A program made the position numbers and the translations under genes. This document shows positions 31,216 to 36,928 of a stretch of 36,928 nt of DNA, piece by piece; within the stretch, counting starts at the first letter, position 1, and each line of letters begins with the position of its first letter. The stretch is taken from contig CAZTQN010000037.1 of the NCBI GenBank assembly GCA_964615765.1, positions 1 through 36,928 of the forward strand, in the 5' to 3' direction. The stretch is from CAZTQN01 sp964615765 (GTDB lineage: Bacteria; Planctomycetota; Phycisphaerae; Phycisphaerales; UBA1924). The notes under the pieces were generated by a model. That model had not been told where the DNA came from and ran no database searches. It was given only the letters and a program-made list of their open reading frames with translations.

Positions 31216-32114
31216 GGCTGATCCTCCTCCGCCGCGTCATCCTCTTCCTCGAGTTCCACATCCTCGAGCTCGTCGCCTTCCAGTTCGTCGTCGCTGATCG
31301 CCGGGCCCAGCAGCCGCTCGAGCGCCACGCGCGCCGTGCGCACGCCCTCGGCCGGGTCCCCCTCGCCGCGGTAGTCGATCGCCAATGTCCCCGAATACCC
31401 CACCGCCTCCAGCACGCGCACGTACTCGCCCAGGTCGTACGGCTCGTGCACGAACGTCCCCGGCTTCGGGCCCGGCTTGAACGAGCGGCACGCGACCGTC
31501 ACCGCCGAGGCGTACGGCACGATGCGCCGCAGATACAGCGACGGGTCGGCCTGCTTCGACGCGGTCTCGAAGTCCGGGTACGTCCCCACGCGGAACCCGC
31601 CGATGCGCTTGATCAGGTCCGTCGCGCGGTCCGGCTCGGCGGTGATCCCCGGGCCCGGCGCCAGCAGGATGTTGATCTCCAGCCGGTCCGCCACCGCCAC
31701 CACCGCGCGGATCCGCTCGATGCAGAAATCCAGCGTGTCCCCCTCCGCGTCGCCCTTGATCGTGATCCCCACCGCGTTGCACCCCAGCCGGTGGGCCGCA
31801 CGCACGACGCGGATCGCCCGCTCCACCGCGCCGTCCCCGGCCCGGTCGTCGTCCGACGTGAACGGGAGCGCCTCGGGCTCCGTCAGCGTCAGGCACGGGC
31901 ACGCGGCCTTGTCGGCCGCCTCCCGAACCGCGTCGAACACCGACAGATCCGCCCCTGCCAGCATCGGCGTGGTCAGGTGCAGCCCGAAGAGCTGCAACTG
32001 CTCACGCGCCACGCGCGGCAGATCGGTCACGGTGATGGCGTCGGCGGGTGCGCCTCGCCCGCGCTTGGACGCGAGGCGCGACCGCAATGAGTTGGCGGCA
32101 AGTGTGAGCAGCAT
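31212..32114 (-). CDS. Sugar phosphate isomerase/epimerase-like TIM-barrel protein
   Basis: 300 residues. The pattern fits the xylose-isomerase-like TIM barrel (AP endonuclease family 2 superfamily): LQLFGLHLTTPML at the first strand, CNAVGITIKGDAEGD, LEINILLAPGPGITAEPDRA in the place of the family's strand with acidic metal ligands, and YSGTLAIDYRGEGDP near the end. The C-terminal 35 residues are extremely acidic (ELEGDELEDVELEEEDD), an unusual tail. The substrate is unknown. The ATG at 32114 is the best start; the ribosome site is weak. It leads the operon with cmk and plsC and is joined to cmk by an ATGA overlap. Confidence 0.78.
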   Translation of the reverse strand: MLLTLAANSLRSRLASKRGRGAPADAITVTDLPRVAREQLQLFGLHLTTPMLAGADLSVFDAVREAADKAACPCLTLTEPEALPFTSDDDRAGDGAVERAIRVVRAAHRLGCNAVGITIKGDAEGDTLDFCIERIRAVVAVADRLEINILLAPGPGITAEPDRATDLIKRIGGFRVGTYPDFETASKQADPSLYLRRIVPYASAVTVACRSFKPGPKPGTFVHEPYDLGEYVRVLEAVGYSGTLAIDYRGEGDPAEGVRTARVALERLLGPAISDDELEGDELEDVELEEEDDAAEEDQP

Positions 32115-32136
32115 GCGATTGAACGAATCTTCTCGC

Positions 32137-32155
32137 GGGTCCGCGCTTTGGACCC
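32137..32155. repeat. Inverted repeat upstream of the TIM-barrel gene
   Basis: GGGTCC (32137-32142) and GGACCC (32150-32155) pair around seven bases, 22 bases upstream of the ATG at 32114. It could be a leader hairpin or a protein-binding site in the divergent region shared with gcvH. Confidence 0.35.
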
Positions 32156-32305
32156 TCGAAATGTATCGACCAGCGCGGAGTCGGACCAACACCCCCCTCG
32201 CACGATCGTCGTCGAAACGCGCCTCCGCCGCACCACCCTAGGCCCCCCACCGCCCGCCCGCGCGGATAGCATGGGCCCCGATTCCGACGCCGTTGGAGAC
32301 CGCGC

Positions 32306-32683
32306 ATGAGCCTTCCTTCCGACCGGGTTTACTCCGAATCCCACGAATGGCACAAGCTCGAGGGCGACGTGCTCACCCTCGGCGTCACCCAGTTCGCCGT
32401 CGATCAGCTCACCGACGTCACCTACGTCGAGATGAAGCCCGCCGGCACCAAGGTCGCCGCGGGCGGCATCGTCGGCGAGGTCGAGAGCGTCAAGACCACC
32501 AGCGACATTTACTCCGCCGCCGCGGGGGAGATTGTCGAAGTCAACAAAGCCGCCGCAGACGACCCCAGCCTCCTCAACTCCGACCCCTACGGCAAGGGCT
32601 GGCTGGTCAAAATCCGCGTCAGCGACCCCGCCCCGCTCAAGGCCCTCATGTCCGCCGACACCTACGGCAAGCAGTACAAGTGA
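32306..32683 (+). CDS. gcvH: Glycine cleavage system H protein
   Basis: 125 residues, the standard size. The conserved start VYSESHEWHKLEGDVLTLGV is followed by LGVTQFAVDQLTDVTYVEM, the lipoyl site VGEVESVKTTSDIYS with Lys63 as the lipoylated residue, and the end PYGKGWLVKIRV. It shuttles the aminomethyl group between the P, T and L proteins of the glycine cleavage complex. GGAGA lies seven bases before the ATG. No gcvT, gcvP or lipoate gene is in the window, so it stands apart from the rest of the system, or serves also in lipoate transfer. Confidence 0.96.
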   Translation: MSLPSDRVYSESHEWHKLEGDVLTLGVTQFAVDQLTDVTYVEMKPAGTKVAAGGIVGEVESVKTTSDIYSAAAGEIVEVNKAAADDPSLLNSDPYGKGWLVKIRVSDPAPLKALMSADTYGKQYK

Positions 32684-32684
32684 G

Positions 32685-32722
32685 CAGGGGCGAGGGGACA
32701 GGGGCGAGGGGTTAGGGGCGAA
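32685..32722 (+). repeat. 14-bp tandem repeat directly after gcvH
   Basis: CAGGGGCGAGGGGA (32685-32698), CAGGGGCGAGGGGT (32699-32712) and a partial TAGGGGCGAA (32713-32722) stand head to tail starting one base after the gcvH stop. The strand is purine-rich throughout and cannot form a simple hairpin. It looks like a small intergenic minisatellite. Confidence 0.65.
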
Positions 32723-32816
32723 CGTGCATCGGGCGTGACCGTTGGTGCGAAGCCCGTGCGATGGCCACACCCATCGTGCCCGCCGCCGCTCCGCGTTCCC
32801 GCGTCATCCCCCGCTC

Positions 32817-33692
32817 ATGACCGCCGCCCCATCCACTCCCGCACAACCCTCGATCCCACACGCGGCAGGCGCCGGCAGCATGAACAGCGGTCAACCGTCC
32901 ACTCCAACATCCCCCGCTTCGTCCCCCACCGCCACGCCCGCCCCCGCCGGCGTTGCGCTGGTCAAGTGCGTCGGCGTCACCAAGTCCTACACCCTGGGCG
33001 ACCGCCGCGTCGACGCGCTCCGCGGCGTTGATCTCGAGATCGCCCGCCCCGGCTTCTTCGCCATCATGGGCGCCTCCGGCAGCGGCAAAAGCACGCTTAT
33101 GCACCTGCTCGGCGCCCTCGACAAGCCCGACAGCGGTCAGGTCTTCGTCTCCGGCCAGGCCCTGCACGCCATGGACGAACGCGCCCTCACCGCCTTCCGC
33201 CGAACCTCCATCGGCATCGTCTTCCAGCAGTTCAACCTCATCCCCACCCTCTCGGCGATCGAGAACGTCGAACTCCCGGGGCTCCTCGCCGGGCGCTCCG
33301 CCGGCGAACTTACCGACCGCGCCCGCGAACTCCTCGCCGCCCTGGGCCTGGGCGACCGTTCGCACCACCGCCCCGACGCCCTCTCCGGCGGCGAGCAGCA
33401 GCGCGTCGCCATCGCCCGCTCCCTCCTGTTCAGCCCACGCCTCCTGCTGGCCGACGAGCCCACCGGCAACCTCGACTCCGTCTCCAGCCAGCGCCTGTGG
33501 GACCTGCTCAAATCCATCGCCCACGAGCGCGGCATGACCGTGCTCATGGTCACTCACGAGCCCTCCGCCGCCGCCAACTGCGAACGTATCTACGTCCTCC
33601 GCGACGGGCGGCTCTCGGGCCAAATCGAAACGGAGAACCTGGATGCGGCCGGCGTGGCGTCTCGCTATCAGCAGCTTGTCCACACGTCGTAA
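32817..33692 (+). CDS. ABC transporter ATPase (MacB/LolD type)
   Basis: 291 residues. The first 45 are Pro/Ser/Thr/Ala-rich and probably disordered. The ATPase has Walker A GASGSGKST at 85-93 (Lys91), a Q-loop in IGIVFQQFNLIPTLSAIENV, signature LSGGEQQR from 189, Walker B LLLADEPTG from 209, and a switch His in MVTHEPSAA. The Q-loop wording and LPGLLAGRS stretch are typical of the MacB/LolD/FtsE group, which works with FtsX-type permeases. The next gene is such a permease and overlaps this one by 50 bases. ATG codons at 32817 and 32880 are both possible starts; neither has a clear ribosome site. Confidence 0.93.
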   Translation: MTAAPSTPAQPSIPHAAGAGSMNSGQPSTPTSPASSPTATPAPAGVALVKCVGVTKSYTLGDRRVDALRGVDLEIARPGFFAIMGASGSGKSTLMHLLGALDKPDSGQVFVSGQALHAMDERALTAFRRTSIGIVFQQFNLIPTLSAIENVELPGLLAGRSAGELTDRARELLAALGLGDRSHHRPDALSGGEQQRVAIARSLLFSPRLLLADEPTGNLDSVSSQRLWDLLKSIAHERGMTVLMVTHEPSAAANCERIYVLRDGRLSGQIETENLDAAGVASRYQQLVHTS

Positions 33693-36354
33693 CCGCACGG
33701 CGCTGCTCGTCTGTGCCGTGGCCCTCTCGGCGGCCCTCATCGCCGCCGTCAGCTGCTCCATGGCCAGCGTGCACAAGGGCCTCCGCGCCCGCGTCGAGGC
33801 CACCGTCGGCGCCAGCGACCTCCGCGTCGTCAAACTCGGCAAGGACCTCTTCGACCGCGCCCTCGCCGACACCATCGCCGCCTGGCCCGAATCCAAACTC
33901 GTCGTCCCGCGCCTCCGCGACGCCCTCGCCCTCGTCAACCCGCGCACCGGCAAATGGACCGGCACCCAGGGCAACGGCGTCTTCATCGACCGCGAGTTCG
34001 AACTCCGCCCCCTCACGCTCGTCACCGGTCGCCTGGTTGAAAAGCCCGGCGAGATCATCCTCGACACCCGCGCCGCCGAGCTCCTCGGCGCCGGCGTCGG
34101 CGACACCCTCACCGTCAAGCCGCCCGAAGACGCCGTCACCCGCGCCGCCGAACGCCTGGGCGGCGAACTCGGCGGACGCATCGCCGAGGCCCTCCGCAAG
34201 GCCCGCGAACGCCAGAACGCCGCCGCCGCTCCTGATCAGCCGACCCAGCCCGCACAGCCCGTCGAACGCACCCTCACCGTCGTCGGCATCAGCAAGCAGC
34301 CCGCCATCGGCGTCGGCGTCGTCCTCCGCCCGGAAACGTTCGTCGCGTACGACACCCTCCGCGCCCTTGGCCAACGCGGCGAGCAGGTCAGCGAGATCGA
34401 CGTCGTCCTCCGCGATTCCCGCGAAGCCGAACGCCTCGCCGAAGTCCGCCAGGCCGACTTCCCCACCGGCGTCCTCCTCCGCCCGAGCGCGAAGATCACC
34501 AGCGGGCTGAACGACCAGATCGAGCAGAGCCAGGTTGGCATGACCATCGCGTCGACGCTCGCCTACCTCGCCGCGGCGTTCATCATCATGACTGGCCTGA
34601 CGACCAACGTGAACGAGCGCCAGCGCGAACTGGCCATGCTCCGCTGCGTCGGCGCCTCGCGCGGGCAGATGGCCGAGAGCCAGCTCGCCGTCGGGCTCAT
34701 CGTCGGCGCGCTGGGCGCCCTCGTCGGCGTGCCGCTGGGCGTGCTCGGCGCGCTCATCCTCGTGCTCAGCCTGCCGGAGCAGCTCCCCGCCGGGTTCGCC
34801 GTCAACGCCGTCTCGCTGGGCGGGGCCGTCGCCGGCTCGCTTATTGCCGGGCTCGTCGGCGCGGCGTGGCCCGCCTTCCGCGCCGCCCGCACCAGCCCGC
34901 TCGAGGCCCTCGCCGTGCGCGCCAAGCGCGCCAGCGTCCGCGGCCTGATCTTCTGCGCCGTCGCCGGTGTCACGCTCGCCGGCGTCCACCTCGCCATCAT
35001 CTTCGGGCTCGACAACGCCGACCACATTTTCTGGGCCGACATCACCGTCGGCGTCCCCAGCATGTTCGCCGGCTACTTCCTGCTCAGCGTCCCCGTCTTC
35101 GTCGTCGTCGCGCTCATCTTGGGGCCCATGCTTGGTCGCCTCTTTCGCCTGCCCGCCGGGCTCCTGCACAAAACCGTCCTCGCCACGCCCTACCGCTTCG
35201 GCTTCACCGCCGGCGCGATGATGATGGGCCTGGCCCTATTGGTCGCCATCTGGACCAACGGCCGGGCCGTCCTCGAAGACTGGCTCGACCAGCTCAAGTT
35301 CCCCGACGCCTTCGTCGCCGGCGTCGCCATCAGCCCCGAAACCCGCGCCCGCATCGACGCCCTCCCCTTCGTCGACGGCTCCGTCGCCATCCAGACGCTG
35401 GTCATGAAGACTCGCGCCTTCGGCCTCACGACCTTCGACAACACCGGCACCACGTTCATCGCCTTCGAGCCCGAACCCTTCTTCAAGATGACCAGCCTTC
35501 AGTGGATCGAAGGCTCCCCCGAAACCGCCATCCCGCGCCTCGAAGCCGGCGGGGCCGTGCTCATCGCCAAGGAGTTCCAGACCGCCCGCGGCATCAAGGT
35601 CGGCGATTCCATCACGCTCGAATACCAGGACAAGCCTTACGACTTTGAAGTCGTCGGCGTCGTCTCCAGCCCCGGGCTCGAAGTCGTCAACTCCTGGTTC
35701 GAGATCGGCGAGGACTACGCCGAGCAGGCCGTCAACGCCGTCTTCGGCTCCCGCGCCGACCTCCAGCGCCACTTCGGCATCCAGTCCGTCCGCCTGCTCC
35801 AGATCGGCCTCAAGCGCGAGGTCGACGGCAAGCCCGTCGACGATCAAGCCGCGCTGCAGACCATCAAGGAAGTCGGCGGGCCCGGCATCATCGACGCCGG
35901 CTCCGGCCGCCAGATCCTCGAAGAAGTCCGCATGTTCCTTTCCGGCTCCATCTTCATCTTCTCCCTCGTCGCCGTCGGCGCCATGCTCATCGCCTGCTTC
36001 GGCGTCGCCAACCTCATCGTCGCCGGCATCCAGGCCCGCCAGTTCGAGTTCGGCGTCCTCCGCGCCGTCGGGGCCCAGCGCGGCTTGCTCGCCCGCCTCG
36101 TCCTCGGCGAGGCCGTCCTCATCGCCGTCGCCGCCTGCATCGTCGGCACCCTCATGGGCACCCACGGCGCCAAAGCCGGCCAACGCGTCAGCCAACTCCT
36201 CACCGGCATGACCCTCGACGGCTGGCCCCCCGTGGGCCCAACGCTCATGGGGTGCGCCGTCGTCGCCGCCATCACCATCGGCGCCGCCGCCCCCGCCATC
36301 CTCAGCCTCAACCGCCGCACCGTCCGCGACCTGCTCGGAGCCGTCAAGGGCTGA
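33643..36354 (+). CDS. FtsX-family ABC transporter permease (MacB/LolC-like)
   Basis: 903 residues. The first membrane span is at about 19-42 (ALLVCAVALSAALIAAVSCS), then an external domain to about 300. The first FtsX block follows (about 305-425, with MTGLTTNVNERQRELAMLRC and VGASRGQMAESQLAVG), then further spans and a second external domain (about 540-760). The second FtsX block is at 765-900 (FSLVAVGAMLIACFGVANL, then RQFEFGVLRAVGAQRG). Two FtsX blocks in one chain mean one polypeptide may form the whole membrane part. Such pumps drive lipoprotein release, peptide export or cell-wall signalling with their ATPase; the substrate is unknown. GGAG lies eight bases before the ATG, which is inside the ATPase gene. 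Confidence 0.92.
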   Translation: MRPAWRLAISSLSTRRNRTALLVCAVALSAALIAAVSCSMASVHKGLRARVEATVGASDLRVVKLGKDLFDRALADTIAAWPESKLVVPRLRDALALVNPRTGKWTGTQGNGVFIDREFELRPLTLVTGRLVEKPGEIILDTRAAELLGAGVGDTLTVKPPEDAVTRAAERLGGELGGRIAEALRKARERQNAAAAPDQPTQPAQPVERTLTVVGISKQPAIGVGVVLRPETFVAYDTLRALGQRGEQVSEIDVVLRDSREAERLAEVRQADFPTGVLLRPSAKITSGLNDQIEQSQVGMTIASTLAYLAAAFIIMTGLTTNVNERQRELAMLRCVGASRGQMAESQLAVGLIVGALGALVGVPLGVLGALILVLSLPEQLPAGFAVNAVSLGGAVAGSLIAGLVGAAWPAFRAARTSPLEALAVRAKRASVRGLIFCAVAGVTLAGVHLAIIFGLDNADHIFWADITVGVPSMFAGYFLLSVPVFVVVALILGPMLGRLFRLPAGLLHKTVLATPYRFGFTAGAMMMGLALLVAIWTNGRAVLEDWLDQLKFPDAFVAGVAISPETRARIDALPFVDGSVAIQTLVMKTRAFGLTTFDNTGTTFIAFEPEPFFKMTSLQWIEGSPETAIPRLEAGGAVLIAKEFQTARGIKVGDSITLEYQDKPYDFEVVGVVSSPGLEVVNSWFEIGEDYAEQAVNAVFGSRADLQRHFGIQSVRLLQIGLKREVDGKPVDDQAALQTIKEVGGPGIIDAGSGRQILEEVRMFLSGSIFIFSLVAVGAMLIACFGVANLIVAGIQARQFEFGVLRAVGAQRGLLARLVLGEAVLIAVAACIVGTLMGTHGAKAGQRVSQLLTGMTLDGWPPVGPTLMGCAVVAAITIGAAAPAILSLNRRTVRDLLGAVKG

Positions 36355-36398
36355 GCACGACCCGCGATCGCCGCGCGAACCGCCGCGAAAAATGGAAC

Positions 36399-36417
36399 TG
36401 GCACAGACGCCGTGCCA
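36399..36417. repeat. Small inverted repeat TGGCAC/GTGCCA
   Basis: TGGCAC (36399-36404) pairs with GTGCCA (36412-36417) around AGACGCC. It overlaps the next hairpin by two bases, so only one of the two can form fully in RNA. Confidence 0.5.
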
Positions 36418-36445
36418 CTGACCTTCGGCTTTGCAAAGGTCAGTG
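36416..36445 (+). terminator. Hairpin downstream of the FtsX permease gene
   Basis: CACTGACCTT (36416-36425) pairs perfectly with AAGGTCAGTG (36436-36445) around a ten-base loop, 61 bases after the permease stop. No U-tract follows, so it may stabilise the transcript end or be part of the interspersed palindrome cluster. Confidence 0.45.
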
Positions 36446-36491
36446 CGGTCGTCGGTGAGCGCGGCTTATGGAAAAGCGCCGCCCACCTCCC

Positions 36492-36506
36492 GGCCCCGAA
36501 GGGGCC
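36492..36506. repeat. Palindrome GGCCCC-GAA-GGGGCC
   Basis: Six-base perfect arms around GAA. It sits six bases before the left GTAG-headed unit, and similar CCCC-loop-GGGG elements recur at 36569-36583 and 36698-36712. Confidence 0.6.
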
Positions 36507-36512
36507 AGGCCT

Positions 36513-36545
36513 GTAGCCACGGGTGAAGCGCAGCGCAACCCGTGG
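36513..36545 (+). repeat. REP-like palindromic unit, left copy (GTAG head)
   Basis: GTAG is followed by CCACGGGT, a 13-base centre containing GCGCAGCGC, and ACCCGTGG. A GTAG (or GGAG) tetranucleotide next to an imperfect palindrome is the form of REP sequences moved by RAYT transposases. The reverse-complement copy lies at 36658-36690 with 31 of 33 bases identical. Confidence 0.65.
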
Positions 36546-36568
36546 ACGCCGTGCCCTCACAACATCAC

Positions 36569-36583
36569 TGCCCCGAAGGGGCA
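36569..36583. repeat. Palindrome TGCCCC-GAA-GGGGCA
   Basis: Perfect six-base arms around GAA, with the same core as the palindrome at 36492-36506. It lies between the two inverted GTAG-headed units. Confidence 0.6.
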
Positions 36584-36657
36584 GAGGACTCCGCTCCCCA
36601 CCGCGCCCCACACTCAGCCTCTGACCCTCCGGGGCAGGTCTCATCGTGCGCAACTCC

Positions 36658-36690
36658 CCACGGGTTCCGCTGCGCTCCACCCGTGGCTAC
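36658..36690 (-). repeat. REP-like palindromic unit, right copy (inverted)
   Basis: On the minus strand it reads GTAG, CCACGGGT, a 13-base centre, ACCCGTGG, identical to the left unit at 31 of 33 positions. The two units are in opposite orientation with their GTAG heads at the outer ends and 112 bases between, as in paired REPs (BIME-like). Confidence 0.65.
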
Positions 36691-36697
36691 ATCCCAA

Positions 36698-36712
36698 CGC
36701 CCCTCCGGGGCG
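36698..36712. repeat. Palindrome CGCCCC-TCC-GGGGCG
   Basis: Perfect six-base arms around TCC, eight bases outside the right GTAG-headed unit. It mirrors the palindrome outside the left unit, so the whole block 36492-36712 is roughly symmetric. A degenerate copy lies at 36622-36636. Confidence 0.6.
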
Positions 36713-36861
36713 AAGATCGCTACCCCCCAGCACCCCCCACCCCCCACGCCCCACCCTCCACCCCCCCATCACCGCCTGTCGCGCGTGCGCTCCACGCGCC
36801 ACGGAACGCCCCCACATCCCGGATAGATCCGAGTTCCAATCTCGCGGCCCCCCGCCCCCCG

Positions 36862-36887
36862 CCCCCCCCCCCCCCCCCCCCCCCCCC
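36862..36887. repeat. 26-base C homopolymer near the window end
   Basis: An uninterrupted run of 26 C within an almost pure C/G tail to base 36928. It is more likely an assembly or sequencing limit at a contig end than a biological element. Confidence 0.7.
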
Positions 36888-36928
36888 ACACCCCCGCCCC
36901 CCCCCCGCCCGCCGGCCCCGGCGCGGCC

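Larger units (their letters stand above)
36355..36928. other. 574-bp gene-free right end rich in palindromes
   Basis: No credible gene lies here; short frames on both strands have repeat-driven composition. It holds two overlapping hairpins (36399-36445), a cluster of CCCC-loop-GGGG palindromes and two inverted GTAG-headed units (36492-36712), a C-rich stretch, and a 26-base C run near the window end. Confidence 0.75.

Noticed and set aside
36862..36928. Poly-C tract as a phase-variable homopolymer
   Set aside because: There is no gene or promoter next to it and it sits at the very end of the sequence, so an assembly or sequencing artefact is more likely.
1..36928. tRNA, rRNA, CRISPR, prophage or transposase genes
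   Set aside because: I looked through the intergenic stretches and the protein motifs and found none that I could support.

Overview
The window looks like a piece of a high-GC Planctomycetota genome, most likely class Phycisphaerae (order Phycisphaerales or a relative). This rests on two neighbouring secreted proteins that end in the dockerin-like double repeat with a terminal Gly-Cys common in that group, on tandem ClpP-fold secreted proteins, on many non-AUG or Shine-Dalgarno-poor starts, and on very strong G/C third-position bias. The lineage is inferred from protein style; there is no rRNA or tRNA gene here to settle it. The right edge runs into a 26-base C homopolymer and looks like a contig end.

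Layout. 1-8694 is one long minus-strand run, read right to left: a tRNA nucleotidyltransferase/poly(A) polymerase-family enzyme, two tandem secreted ClpP/S49-fold paralogues, an M3 oligopeptidase, a secreted collagen-like/propeller protein, an ECF sigma factor and the start of a further gene overlapping it by ATGA. 9035-11671 is on the plus strand: a small unknown protein, a full Ada-type DNA repair protein and a methyltransferase. 11681-15224 holds a GAF/PP2C regulatory phosphatase (minus), a second methyltransferase and a 98-residue orphan (plus). 15242-19396 (minus) encodes two large secreted proteins with the dockerin-like tail: a serine beta-lactamase-like hydrolase and a 14-repeat propeller protein with an Ig-like domain. 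atpG stands alone on the plus strand at 19604-20506.

20589-23519 (minus) is a compact five-gene unit: DUF2089 regulator, membrane protein, lipoprotein, ECF sigma factor, and a single-span membrane protein in the anti-sigma position. It has the best promoter in the window (TTGACA, 17 bp, CATAAT), overlapped by a 16-bp-arm palindrome, and the predicted transcript begins at or next to the ATG. 23594-26967 (minus) is a translationally coupled pair, a large helical-repeat protein and an HD-GYP protein, which share the same N-terminal domain. A 3D-domain protein follows at 27049-27864.

28258-36354 is mostly housekeeping: a TauE/SafE permease and a META-domain lipoprotein (plus), a TIM-barrel isomerase-cmk-plsC operon (minus), a solitary gcvH, and a MacB/Lol-type ABC ATPase and FtsX-family permease pair (plus). 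The last 570 bases carry no gene but a dense set of palindromes, including two inverted GTAG-headed REP-like units.

The most interesting points are the active/inactive-looking ClpP-fold pair, the self-contained DUF2089-ECF operon with its operator-like promoter, the domain shared by the HD-GYP and helical-repeat proteins, and the REP-like cluster. I see no CRISPR array, prophage, insertion sequence with transposase, or recognisable defence system.
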